A DNA stretch of 64,000 bases from NCBI RefSeq assembly GCF_900186865.1, contig NZ_LT906480.1, positions 3,862,001 through 3,926,000 of the forward strand. Reading direction: 5' to 3'. Origin of the DNA: Stenotrophomonas maltophilia. GTDB taxonomy: Bacteria > Pseudomonadota > Gammaproteobacteria > Xanthomonadales > Xanthomonadaceae. Of this stretch, positions 1-9,976 are shown piece by piece; position 1 is the first letter of the stretch; each line of letters begins with the position of its first letter. A program made the translations under genes and the position numbers. The notes under the pieces were generated by a model. That model ran no database searches and was not told the origin of the DNA. It worked only from the letters and a program-made list of their open reading frames with translations.

Positions 1-2410
1 CGTAATGCACCGGCTTCTTCGGCGCCAGCACCAGGCCGAACAGGCTGATCTGCTCGGACGCCAGCACCTGTCCCTGTGCGCGCGACCAGTGCGGATCGAA
101 GTGCTTGCGCAACAGCAGGTGCGGCAGCTCGGCAATCACCCAGTCCGGTTCGATCGCGGCCAGGGTCATGCCCCACACCTTCTGCGTATCCAGCAGGTTG
201 GCCACCAGCAGCCACGGCGGCGGCCGCTTGGACAGCGCCGAACCCGGGAACGGCAGGAAGCGGCGCTGGCGTGGCGCCTGGAAATCGCCCTTCTCGGTGC
301 GGTGGCCGATCTGCGTCGGCAGGCCCGCCACCAGCGCCCGGTGCAGGGTCTGGTAGGCGGCGGCGCGCACGCGTTCGCTGAAACCGCCGCCAACCGGCGC
401 CTGTTCCTTCTGCGCGCGCACGGCCACCGGCGCCGGTGCGGCCTCGGCCTTGCCTTCGCGGGCCAGGCGCGCGGCGCGGTGCAGCTGGCCCCGGGTGGCT
501 TTCACCGCCGCCGCGTCGTCACGCGCCGGTGCCGGCGCACTGCTGCCGGCCAGCAACGGCGCCATCGACGCCTCGCTGGCCTCCTCCTTCCAGCCCAGTT
601 CCTCGCACAGCAGCCGCAGCTGGCGATGCAGCTCGCGCCACTCGCGCATGCGCAGGAAGCCGAGGAAATGACGTCCGCACCAGTCGCGCAGCTTGGACTG
701 CGTCAGGTCTTCATGGGCCTGCCGGTAGGCATCCCACAGGCGCAGCACGCCAACGAACTCGGAGCGGCCATCGGCGAACTGCGCGTGCGCGCTGTCGGCC
801 GCACCACGCGCTTCGGGTGGGCGTTCGCGCGGGTCCTGGATGCCCAGGAACGAGGCGATCACCAGCATCGGCCGCAGGCAGCCTGCGGCCTGCGCGGCCA
901 CCAGCATGCGCGCAAGCTTCACGTCCACCGGCAGGCGTGCCATCTGCTTGCCGATGGTGGTCATGCGCCGCTCGGCGTCGATCGCGCCCAGTTCGGTCAG
1001 CTGCTGCCAGCCATCGGCTACCGCGCGCTCGTCCGGCGCTTCCAGGAACGGGAAATCCTCGATGCGGCCCAGGCCCAGCTGCAGCATGCGCAGGATCACC
1101 CCGGCCAGGCTGGAGCGGCGGATTTCCGGATCGGTGAATTCGGGCCGCGCCTGGAAATCGGCTTCGGCGTACAGGCGGTAACAGATACCTTCGGCGATAC
1201 GTCCGCAGCGACCTTTGCGCTGGTTGGCGCTGGCCTGCGAGATCGGCTCGATGTGCAGGCGGTCCAGCTTGTTGCGCGGGCTGTAGCGCTTGACGCGGGC
1301 GAAACCCGGATCGACCACGTAACGGATGCGCGGCACCGTCAGCGAGGTTTCGGCCACGTTGGTGGCCAGCACGATGCGCCGGTTCGGCCCGGGGTTGAAC
1401 ACCCGGTCCTGGTCCTGGTTGGACAGCCGCGCGTACAGCGGCAGCACCTCGGTATTACGGTACTTGCGCCGTTCCAGCGACTGGTGCGCATCGCGGATCT
1501 CGCGCTCGCCCGGCAGGAAGATCAGCACGTCGCCGCGCGCATCCAGGCGGGTGATCTCGTCAATGGCCGACACGATGGCGTCGTTGACGGTGCGTTCGCC
1601 CTGGTCTTCGCCCTCGCCTTCCAGCGCGCGGTAGCGCACTTCCACCGGATAGGTACGGCCTTCGACGCTGATCACCGGCGCATTGTCGAAATGCTGGGCG
1701 AAGCGTTCGGTGTCGATGGTGGCCGAGGTGACGATCAGCTTCAGGTCCGGCCGCTTGCGCAGCAGCTGCTTCAGGTAGCCCAGCAGGAAATCGATGTTGA
1801 GGCTGCGTTCGTGCGCCTCGTCGACGATGATCGTGTCGTAGTTCGACAGCCAGCGGTCACTGGCGATCTCCGCCAGCAGGATGCCGTCGGTCATGAACTT
1901 GATGCGGCTGTCTTCGCTGACCTTGTCATTGAAGCGCACCTGGTAGCCGACCAGCTGGCCCAGTTCACTCTGCAGTTCCTGTGCCACGCGGCTGGCCACC
2001 GCACGTGCGGCAATCCGTCGCGGCTGGGTGCAGCCGATCATGCCGGCCTGGCCACGGCCGGCGGCCAGGCACAGTTTCGGCAGCTGGGTGGTCTTGCCCG
2101 AGCCGGTTTCACCGGCGATCACCACCACCTGATGTTCGCGGATCATCCCGATGATGGCGTCGGCTTCACGCGCAATCGGCAGCTGCGGGTCCAGAGTAAT
2201 GGACGGCTGCTGTTGCGCCCGGACCTGCCGGCGCTGCACCGACGCCTGCAAGGCCTGCTCGAAGGTGGCGGCCAGTGCCGCATCCTGTGGCTTGGCCTGG
2301 CAACGCGAGAGCATCCCCAGCAAACGGCCCCGGTCGCGGCTCATGGCGCCGTCGATGGCGGCACGCTGTTGGCGCAGGCGGGGCGATGGATTTTTATCGA
2401 TAGAGTTCAT
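1..2410 (-). CDS. hrpA: ATP-dependent RNA helicase HrpA (partial, C-terminus outside window)
   Basis: DEAH-box helicase. The reading frame starts at an ATG at 2410 (MNSIDKNPSP) and stays open to the window edge, giving about 803 codons of a protein usually about 1300 residues long, so the C-terminal part is missing only because of the window. Walker A (GETGSGKTT) lies near residue 100 and the DEAH box (IIVDEAHE) near residue 195. Family knowledge: HrpA is a cytosolic DExH helicase linked to mRNA processing and rescue of stalled or collided ribosomes. It is divergent from dps, with 86 bp between the two starts. A long open frame on the opposite strand is a GC-rich shadow. The call is confident; the exact role in this organism is inferred. 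Confidence 0.93.
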   Translation of the reverse strand, partial: MNSIDKNPSPRLRQQRAAIDGAMSRDRGRLLGMLSRCQAKPQDAALAATFEQALQASVQRRQVRAQQQPSITLDPQLPIAREADAIIGMIREHQVVVIAGETGSGKTTQLPKLCLAAGRGQAGMIGCTQPRRIAARAVASRVAQELQSELGQLVGYQVRFNDKVSEDSRIKFMTDGILLAEIASDRWLSNYDTIIVDEAHERSLNIDFLLGYLKQLLRKRPDLKLIVTSATIDTERFAQHFDNAPVISVEGRTYPVEVRYRALEGEGEDQGERTVNDAIVSAIDEITRLDARGDVLIFLPGEREIRDAHQSLERRKYRNTEVLPLYARLSNQDQDRVFNPGPNRRIVLATNVAETSLTVPRIRYVVDPGFARVKRYSPRNKLDRLHIEPISQASANQRKGRCGRIAEGICYRLYAEADFQARPEFTDPEIRRSSLAGVILRMLQLGLGRIEDFPFLEAPDERAVADGWQQLTELGAIDAERRMTTIGKQMARLPVDVKLARMLVAAQAAGCLRPMLVIASFLGIQDPRERPPEARGAADSAHAQFADGRSEFVGVLRLWDAYRQAHEDLTQSKLRDWCGRHFLGFLRMREWRELHRQLRLLCEELGWKEEASEASMAPLLAGSSAPAPARDDAAAVKATRGQLHRAARLAREGKAEAAPAPVAVRAQKEQAPVGGGFSERVRAAAYQTLHRALVAGLPTQIGHRTEKGDFQAPRQRRFLPFPGSALSKRPPPWLLVANLLDTQKVWGMTLAAIEPDWVIAELPHLLLRKHFDPHWSRAQGQVLASEQISLFGLVLAPKKPVHY

Positions 2411-2496
2411 CAATCGGTTCGTTCAAAACTTTGAAAGCGACCAGTCATCACGACCGGTTTATTGTGAAGGCCAACGATTCCACAAGGAGGAACCCC

Positions 2497-3045
2497 ATGG
2501 CGAAGACCAAGAGCACGACCAAGGCCAAGACCGGCAAGCAGAAGCTTGCTGCGGCGGCACCGTCGGCACCGAACATCGATATCGGGATCACCCAGGGCGA
2601 CCGCAAGAAGATCGCCGACGGTCTGTCGCGCTTCCAGGCCGATGCGTTCACGCTCTACCTGAAGACGCACAACTTCCACTGGAACGTGACCGGGTCGATG
2701 TTCAACTCGCTGCACACCATGTTCGAGACGCAGTACACCGAGCAGTGGGCGGCACTGGACGACGTGGCCGAGCGCATCCGCGCGCTGGGCTTCAATGCCC
2801 CGGGCTCCTACCGGGAATTCGCTGCGCTGACCTCGATCGCCGAGGAACCGGGCCTGACCGACAGTGCGGACTGGCGTGAAATGGTACGCCAGTTGGTGGT
2901 CGCCAACGAAGCGGTCTGCCGTACGGCACGTGAAGTGCTGGAGGTGGCGGCCAAGGGGGACGACGCCCCGACCGAGGATCTGATGACCCAGCGGCTGCAG
3001 ACACACGAGAAGTACGCCTGGATGCTGCGTTCTCTGCTCCAGTAA
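2497..3045 (+). CDS. dps: DNA starvation/stationary-phase protection protein Dps
   Basis: 182-residue ferritin-like protein. The start at 2497 is fixed by a strong AGGAGG about 8 nt upstream; the frame is open further upstream but lacks such a site. A lysine-rich N-terminal tail (residues 1-18) precedes the four-helix body and resembles the DNA-binding tails of Dps proteins. Ferroxidase ligands are in the expected spacing: H61 (HNFHWN), H73, D88 and E92. Family knowledge: Dps forms a 12-subunit shell that oxidises Fe(II) with peroxide, stores iron and coats DNA in starvation or oxidative stress. It stands alone, divergent from hrpA. Control by OxyR or stationary-phase sigma is common in relatives, but no clear operator was identified here. 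Confidence 0.95.
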   Translation: MAKTKSTTKAKTGKQKLAAAAPSAPNIDIGITQGDRKKIADGLSRFQADAFTLYLKTHNFHWNVTGSMFNSLHTMFETQYTEQWAALDDVAERIRALGFNAPGSYREFAALTSIAEEPGLTDSADWREMVRQLVVANEAVCRTAREVLEVAAKGDDAPTEDLMTQRLQTHEKYAWMLRSLLQ

Positions 3046-3123
3046 GAGTTGGGGGGCTCGGCAGGGCTGCGCCCTGCACCCGCCGAGGCAACGGCAACGT
3101 CAACAGCTGGCTATCTGTGGGCT

Positions 3124-3225
3124 GGCGGGGTGGGTCCGGTGGCAGGGGACGCCGTAAACCCGTCCTTGGGGGCTTGGCCGCGGCATCCATGCCGCGGACA
3201 CCCCTGCCACCGGACCCACCCCGCC
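3124..3225 (+). repeat. Nested hairpin repeat, copy A
   Basis: Outer arms 3124-3148 and 3201-3225 are perfect 25-bp inverted repeats. They enclose exactly 52 nt (3149-3200) that begins with ACGCCGTAAACCCGTCC and contains an inner hairpin with arms CCGCGGCAT/ATGCCGCGG. The centre has the same length and a similar sequence in four other copies in this window. Confidence 0.9.
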
Positions 3226-3261
3226 TTCGACAGATTTTCGCGATCTGCCGGCAAAGCCATT

Positions 3262-3302
3262 GGGGTCGGATCCGTTTTCCGTCGGAAAACGGATCCGACC
3301 CC
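3262..3302. repeat. 41-nt palindrome (GGGGTCGGATCC... type)
   Basis: Perfect or near-perfect inverted repeat: arms GGGGTCGGATCCGTTTTCC and its complement around a 3-nt loop. A close relative with GGGGTCAGATCC arms lies at 45387-45427 and a shorter cousin at 32239-32273. It could fold in RNA from either strand. Its location between nested hairpin copies A and B suggests a structural or terminator-like role, which is inference. Confidence 0.85.
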
Positions 3303-3382
3303 ATTTTGTTTGTCGATATCTGACAGATTTCATCCACGCATGGCGTGGATGGATCCACCGTCACCGGGAAACTGTCGGGGGT

Positions 3383-3480
3383 GGGGCTGTGTGGGCTTGC
3401 AGGACCGTTGGCGCCATGGATGGCGCCATCGAGCCCCCAGGGACGGGTTTACGGCGTGTCCTGCAAGCCCACACCGCCCC
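3383..3480 (-). repeat. Nested hairpin repeat, copy B (inverted)
   Basis: Arms 3383-3405 and 3458-3480 pair at 22 of 23 positions but share almost no sequence with copy A's arms. The centre 3406-3457 is again exactly 52 nt, and read on the minus strand it starts ACGCCGTAAACCCGTCC. Its inner hairpin uses ATGGCGCCAT-type arms instead of CCGCGG-type arms. Confidence 0.9.
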
Positions 3481-3589
3481 GCCCAGCCAGAAGACACCCC
3501 AGAGCCGGCTGTTGCCTTTGACGTTGCTCTGGCTTGTAGCAGGTGCAGGGCGCAGCCCTGCCGCCGCCTCCGGGAGGTAAACTAGCCGG

Positions 3590-5395
<1,806 letters not shown>

Positions 5396-5408
5396 CGCCG
5401 CGCTCCCT

Positions 5409-5473
5409 GTAGCACCGAGCCCACGCTCGGCTGCCGTGGCCGCAGAAGCAGCCGAGCGCGGGTTCGGCTCTAC
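5409..5473. repeat. Paired GTAG-ended palindromes (SMAG/REP-like)
   Basis: Two inverted units bounded by GTAG and CTAC, with CCGAGC/GCTCGG stems, lie just after recQ. The pair can form one long hairpin. The GTAG end matches the SMAG repeat family known in S. maltophilia. It probably stabilises or terminates the recQ transcript. Confidence 0.75.
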
Positions 5474-5549
5474 ATTGGTGCAGGTCCAACCTTGAACCGG
5501 CCATTCAGCCGGAAGTGCATCCACGGCCGCTTGCGGCTAGATTAGCGCC

Positions 5550-5930
5550 ATGTCCCTCGCCTCGACCCTGCTCCGTGTCGTGCTCATGCTCAGCCTGCTG
5601 CTCAACGGGCTGAACGCGGCCATGGCCAGCGGTCACGAGGAAATGGGCCGGATGGCCCACACGGCAGCCGCCCTTGAAGGCGGCAATGCCGACTGTCACC
5701 ACCACGCCGGCATGCAGGCCGACCAGGCCCCGCAGACCAAGGCCCCCGCCCACGACGCCCACTGCCAGATCAAGGACTGCGTGCGCAGCTGCGCCCAGCA
5801 CCCGCTGCTGGTGGTGCAGGCGTTGCCGTTCATGGCCGGCCCGGCGTTGTCGCTGGCCCCGCAGCCGATGCCGGCCACCGGCCGTCCGGCGCCGCCGCTG
5901 CCACCGATCTCCCGCCCTCCCATCGGCTGA
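5550..5930 (+). CDS. copL: CopL family copper-responsive regulatory protein
   Basis: 126-residue small exported-looking protein. The N-terminal hydrophobic segment (residues about 5-25, ending AMASG) looks like a signal peptide. A His/Cys-rich centre (NADCHHHAGM, HDAHCQIKDC, SCAQH) is suited to binding copper, and the tail is proline-rich. Position directly before copA and copB and composition match CopL of Xanthomonas and Stenotrophomonas, whose reading frame is needed there for copper-induced expression of copAB. Whether the protein or translation of the frame is what matters is not settled by this sequence. The gap to copA is 75 bp. The product call rests on context plus composition. Confidence 0.85.
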   Translation: MSLASTLLRVVLMLSLLLNGLNAAMASGHEEMGRMAHTAAALEGGNADCHHHAGMQADQAPQTKAPAHDAHCQIKDCVRSCAQHPLLVVQALPFMAGPALSLAPQPMPATGRPAPPLPPISRPPIG

Positions 5931-6005
5931 TTCCACACGCACCGTGCGCCCTGCGCACCGTAGCCGGCCGCCTGCCGGCGTCTTTCCGTGTCTGGAGTCT
6001 CCACC

Positions 6006-7814
6006 ATGAATACCCGCAATCCCCCCGGTCCGGGCGCTGTGCCCATGCCGTCGCGCCGCCTGTTCGTGCAGGGCCTGGCCGCCGGTGGCGTGGTCGCCGG
6101 CATCGCCGCTGTCGGCGTGCCGCAGCGCGCGCTCGCCGCCGCCACTGCCGCCCCACGGCTGGCCGGTGCCCCCGCCGTGCTCAGCGATACCCGCATCGAA
6201 CTGGCCATCGGCGAATCGCTGGCCAATTTCACCGGCCGCACCCGCCCGGCGATCACCGTCAACGGCTCGTTGCCGGCCCCGATCCTGCGCTGGCGCGAAG
6301 GCCAGACCGTGGACCTGTTCGTGCGCAACACGCTGGAACGCCACCCGACCTCCATCCACTGGCACGGCATCCTGCTGCCGGCCAACATGGACGGCGTGCC
6401 GGGCCTGAGCTTCAACGGCATCGGCCCCGGCGAGACCTACCACTACCACTTCCAGCTGAAGCAGTCGGGCACCTACTGGTACCACAGCCACTCGATGTTC
6501 CAGGAACAGGCCGGCCTGTACGGCGCGCTGATCATCGACCCGGCCGAACCGGCGCCGTACCACCACGACCGCGAGCACGTGATCATGCTGTCCGACTGGA
6601 CCGACATGGACCCGGGCGCGCTGTTCCGGCGCATGAAGAAGCTGGCCGAGCACGACAACTACTACAAGCGCACCCTGCCCGACTTCCTGCGCGACGCGAA
6701 ACGCGACGGTTGGTCCGCGGCGCTGTCCGACCGTGGCATGTGGGGCCGGATACGGATGACGCCCACCGATATCTCCGATATCAACGCGCATACCTACACC
6801 TACCTGATGAACGGCACCGCCCCGGCCGGCAACTGGACCGGCCTGTTCCGCAGTGGCGAAAAGGTGCTGCTGCGCTTCATCAACGGCGGGTCGATGACCT
6901 ACTTCGACGTGCGCATCCCCGGTTTGAAGATGACCGTGGTGGCCGCTGACGGCCAGTACATCCACCCGGTCAGCATCGACGAATTCCGCATCGCTCCCGC
7001 CGAAACCTACGACGTGCTGGTCGAACCCACCGGCCAGGATGCGTTCACCATTTTCTGCCAGGACATGGGTCGCACCGGCTACGCCGCCGGCACGCTGGCG
7101 GTACGCCACGGGCTGCAGGCACCGATTCCCGCGCGCGACCCACGCCCGTTGCTGACGATGAGCGACATGGGGCACGACATGGGCAGTGGTGGCCATGGTG
7201 GCCACGACATGGCCGCGATGAAGAGCACGGAAGGTAGCTGCGGCGCCAGCATGGGCCACGGTGCGCACGGCGGCGGTGCCGCCAGCAAGGTACCGAAGCA
7301 TCCGGCCAGCGAGCGCAACAACCCGCTGGTGGACATGCAGAGTTCGGCCACCGAGCCGAAGCTGGACGACCCTGGCATCGGCCTGCGCGACAACGGCCGC
7401 CAGGTGCTGACCTACGGCGCGATGCGCAGCCTGTTCGAAGACCCGGATGGCCGCGAGCCGAGCCGCGAGATCGAGCTGCACCTGACCGGCCACATGGAGA
7501 AATTCTCGTGGTCGTTCGATGGCGTCCCGTTCGCCAGCGCCGAGCCGCTGCGGCTGAACTACGGCGAGCGCATGCGCATCGTGCTGGTCAACGACACCAT
7601 GATGCAGCACCCGATCCACCTGCACGGCGTGTGGAGCGATCTGGAAAACGCGCAAGGTGAGTTCCAGGTCCGCAAGCACACCATCGACATGCCGCCGGGC
7701 ACCCGCCGCAGCTATCGCGTGCGCGCCGATGCACTCGGCCGCTGGGCCTACCACTGCCATCTGCTGTACCACATGGAAGCAGGCATGATGCGCGAAGTGA
7801 GGATCGAAGAATGA
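6006..7814 (+). CDS. copA: Copper-resistance multicopper oxidase CopA
   Basis: 602-residue periplasmic multicopper oxidase. The start at 6006 has GGAG about 8 nt upstream. A twin-arginine signal (SRRLFVQG, residues 16-23) is followed by a hydrophobic stretch, so export is by Tat in folded form. Copper-ligand motifs are present: HWHG near 118, WYHSHS near 160, HPIHLHGVW near 535 and HCHLLYHMEAGMM near 583, giving type 1, 2 and 3 centres. A Met/His-rich insert (about 384-420, MGHDMGSGGHGGHDM) probably binds extra Cu(I). The stop overlaps the copB start by 4 bp (ATGA). Family role: oxidises Cu(I) and sequesters copper in the periplasm. Confidence 0.96.
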   Translation: MNTRNPPGPGAVPMPSRRLFVQGLAAGGVVAGIAAVGVPQRALAAATAAPRLAGAPAVLSDTRIELAIGESLANFTGRTRPAITVNGSLPAPILRWREGQTVDLFVRNTLERHPTSIHWHGILLPANMDGVPGLSFNGIGPGETYHYHFQLKQSGTYWYHSHSMFQEQAGLYGALIIDPAEPAPYHHDREHVIMLSDWTDMDPGALFRRMKKLAEHDNYYKRTLPDFLRDAKRDGWSAALSDRGMWGRIRMTPTDISDINAHTYTYLMNGTAPAGNWTGLFRSGEKVLLRFINGGSMTYFDVRIPGLKMTVVAADGQYIHPVSIDEFRIAPAETYDVLVEPTGQDAFTIFCQDMGRTGYAAGTLAVRHGLQAPIPARDPRPLLTMSDMGHDMGSGGHGGHDMAAMKSTEGSCGASMGHGAHGGGAASKVPKHPASERNNPLVDMQSSATEPKLDDPGIGLRDNGRQVLTYGAMRSLFEDPDGREPSREIELHLTGHMEKFSWSFDGVPFASAEPLRLNYGERMRIVLVNDTMMQHPIHLHGVWSDLENAQGEFQVRKHTIDMPPGTRRSYRVRADALGRWAYHCHLLYHMEAGMMREVRIEE

Positions 7815-8851
7815 GCCGCTCACTTCTTTCCCCCAGCCTGCTGGCCCTGGGCCTCGCGGCCGCGTTGCCGGTGTTCGCGCAGTCGCACGCCGGCCATGAC
7901 ATGGGCGCGATGAACGTGCCTGCGAAGAGCGCGAAGACCCCGGCCGAACCGGTCGATCATTCAAAGATGGATCATTCGGAGATGGACATGGGTGCGGCGG
8001 ATCACGCCGGCATGGACCACTCCACGATGGACCACTCCACGATGGACCACTCGAAGATGGACCATGGCGCGATGCAGCCAGCGGCGATGGACCATTCGCA
8101 GATGGACCACGGGGCGATGGGCCACGGCACGCCTGCACCCACCGAACCGCGCGAACCGATCCCGGTCCCGACCGATGCCGACCGCGCCGCCGCCTTCCCG
8201 CCGATCGCGCATGGCGCGATGGAACACGCGCCGGAGATCAACAGCCTGCTGCTGATCGACCGGCTTGAGCATTGGGATGGCAAGAGCAGCAACGGCCAGG
8301 CATGGGAAGCCACCGGCTGGGTCGGCGGCAACATCAACCGCCTGTGGCTGCGCACCGATGGCGAACGCAGCCGCGGCCGCACCGAATCGTCGTCACTGGA
8401 AGCACTGTATGGCCGCAGCGTGTCGCCGTGGTGGGATGTGCTGGTCGGCGTGCGCCAGGACTTCCGCCCGTCCGACTCGCGCACATGGGCGGCCATCGGC
8501 ATCCAGGGTCTGGCGCCGTACAAGTTCGAAAGCTCGGCCACGCTGTACATGGGCTCCGGCGGCCAGGTGCTGGCCAAGGCCGAGGTCGAGTACGACGTGC
8601 TGCTGACCAACCGATTGATCCTGCAGCCGCTGCTGGAAGCTACCGTTGCGGCCAAGGACGAGCAGGAGTACGGCATCGGCCGTGGCCTGAACAAGGTAGA
8701 GGCCGGCCTGCGCCTGCGCTACGAGTTCAGCCGTCGCTTCGCGCCCTACATCGGCATCAGTCACGAACGCAGTTTTGGCGACACCGCCGACTATGCCGGT
8801 GACCACGCGCGCGACACGCGCTGGGTGGCCGGCGTGCGCATGTGGTTCTGA
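7811..8851 (+). CDS. copB: Copper-resistance outer-membrane protein CopB
   Basis: 346 residues with a cleavable signal peptide (about 1-24, ending VFAQS). A copper-binding stretch of many MDHSxMDH-type repeats follows (about residues 46-110). The C-terminal two-thirds, with alternating polar/hydrophobic strands and a final phenylalanine, looks like an outer-membrane beta-barrel. It is translationally coupled to copA by a 4-bp overlap. Family role: outer-membrane partner of CopA in copper tolerance. The number of MDHS units varies between strains in this family, as expected for a tandem repeat. Confidence 0.95.
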   Translation: MSRSLLSPSLLALGLAAALPVFAQSHAGHDMGAMNVPAKSAKTPAEPVDHSKMDHSEMDMGAADHAGMDHSTMDHSTMDHSKMDHGAMQPAAMDHSQMDHGAMGHGTPAPTEPREPIPVPTDADRAAAFPPIAHGAMEHAPEINSLLLIDRLEHWDGKSSNGQAWEATGWVGGNINRLWLRTDGERSRGRTESSSLEALYGRSVSPWWDVLVGVRQDFRPSDSRTWAAIGIQGLAPYKFESSATLYMGSGGQVLAKAEVEYDVLLTNRLILQPLLEATVAAKDEQEYGIGRGLNKVEAGLRLRYEFSRRFAPYIGISHERSFGDTADYAGDHARDTRWVAGVRMWF

Positions 8852-8932
8852 GCAGCGGATCGTGAGCAATGGCCAGCCCCGGCAGCCGCCGGGGCCGGCT
8901 ACACTGCGCCACGTTCCAATGCAGGCACCGCC

Positions 8933-9445
8933 ATGTCGTTGCAGATCCGCCGCGCCACCCTTGCCGATGTCGATGCGCTGTCGGCGATCGCCATCGCCAC
9001 GTACAACGAAACCTGGGGCGATTCCTATCCGCCGCAGGAGCTGCACGATTTCCTGCAGGCGCACTACAGCAGCGAACCGCAGCGCATCGAACTGTCCGAC
9101 CCACGCAGTGCCATCTGGCTGTTGCTGGACGGTGACGCCGTGGTCGGCTACCTGGCCGCGGGTGCCAACACCTTGCCGCACACGGATGCATGCGAGGGTG
9201 ACATCGAACTGAAGCGGTTCTACATCCTGGCCGCACACCAGAACGGCGGACATGGTGCACGCATGATGGACGCGTTCATGGAGTGGCTGGACCAGCCGCA
9301 GCGCCGCACCCTGTGGGTGGGCGTGTGGGAAGAGAATTTCGGCGCGCAGCGCTTCTACGCGCGCTATGGCTGCAGCAAGGTTGGCGAGTACGACTTCATC
9401 GTGGGCGATACCCACGACCGCGAGTTCATCCTGCGTCGGCCGTGA
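8933..9445 (+). CDS. GNAT family N-acetyltransferase
   Basis: 170 residues with the GNAT fold pattern: N-terminal IRRATLADVDAL, the central LKRFYILAAHQNGGHGARMM acetyl-CoA loop region (Q/R-x-x-G-x-G/A-like) and a C-terminal NFGAQRFYARYGC segment typical of small-molecule or protein acetyltransferases. Substrate unknown. A clear paralogue lies at 28685-29206 with the same NFGAQRFYARYG block. Monocistronic, 81 bp after copB. Confidence 0.85.
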   Translation: MSLQIRRATLADVDALSAIAIATYNETWGDSYPPQELHDFLQAHYSSEPQRIELSDPRSAIWLLLDGDAVVGYLAAGANTLPHTDACEGDIELKRFYILAAHQNGGHGARMMDAFMEWLDQPQRRTLWVGVWEENFGAQRFYARYGCSKVGEYDFIVGDTHDREFILRRP

Positions 9446-9458
9446 TCACGCGCCCCAT

Positions 9459-9515
9459 GTAGAGTGAAGCTTGCTCGACTGTTAGCGCCAAACGTCGAGC
9501 ATGGCTCGACGCTAC
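9459..9515. repeat. Paired GTAG-ended palindromes (REP-like)
   Basis: GTAG...CTAC-bounded pair with GTCGAGCATGGCTCGAC stems between two convergent genes (GNAT and the zinc-ribbon protein). Likely a shared transcript end. Confidence 0.7.
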
Positions 9516-9518
9516 AAA

Positions 9519-9833
9519 CTAGAAATCGAACAACTCCGACAGGAAGCTGTCCTTCTTCTTTTTCCTGTAGCCGTGTCCGCGGTTGTCCTCGTAGCGCTGG
9601 CCGAGGTGGCGGGTGTCACGATGCATCACCGGCGGCGGCGCGGGCGCCGGCTGAGCCTGCACGGGCGCAGGCGGCGACACGGCCGCACCGGAACCCGCGC
9701 GCTCGATGATCTTGTCCAGCTCGCCACGATCCAGCCACACACCGCGGCAACTCGGGCAGTAATCAATCTCGATGCCATGGCGTTCGGCCATCTGCAGCGT
9801 CTGGGTCTTGCACACGGGGCACAGCATCGGCAT
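9519..9833 (-). CDS. TFIIB-type zinc-ribbon protein
   Basis: 104 residues; the ATG at 9833 is preceded by AGGAGC. An N-terminal zinc ribbon has C5-x2-C8 and C26-x2-C29 (YCPSCRGVW), followed by the WLDRGELDKII segment typical of the zf-TFIIB domain of small bacterial proteins. Then come a Pro/Ala linker (about 49-68) and a basic C-terminus (YRKKKKDSF). Role unknown; such proteins are soluble and sometimes neighbour membrane proteases. It is divergent from the CPBP protease gene with 143 bp between starts. Confidence 0.85.
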   Translation of the reverse strand: MPMLCPVCKTQTLQMAERHGIEIDYCPSCRGVWLDRGELDKIIERAGSGAAVSPPAPVQAQPAPAPPPVMHRDTRHLGQRYEDNRGHGYRKKKKDSFLSELFDF

Positions 9834-9976
9834 TGCTCCTGTCGGTCTGGTTTCGACTGTACCTGCACCGCGATGACTGTGCGGCAACGCATGACCGATG
9901 GCACAGGGACTTCCGGCGTGTGCCCACATGCGTACCGCGGGGCACACTGCGCCCTTGTTCCGCAGGGAATGCGTAC

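Larger units (their letters stand above)
3046..3589. other. Gene-free repeat region between dps and recQ
   Basis: About 540 bp with no credible gene. It is built from repeat modules: a GC-rich palindrome next to the dps stop (about 3063-3085), a GGCAACG-type linker, nested hairpin copy A, a 41-nt palindrome, a CCACGC-type palindrome near 3334-3350, nested hairpin copy B in the opposite orientation, and a mirrored GC-rich palindrome before recQ (about 3541-3562). The two nested hairpins face each other like the ends of a composite unit. Confidence 0.8.

Noticed and set aside
5..2434. 809-codon open frame on the plus strand
   Set aside because: It lies antisense to hrpA, which has clear helicase motifs. 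The translation is Arg/Gln/His/Ala rich without domains, as expected for a GC-rich shadow frame.
5505..8138. 877-codon open frame on the minus strand
   Set aside because: Antisense to copL, copA and copB. Low-complexity Val/His/Ala translation; the plus-strand genes carry the copper motifs.
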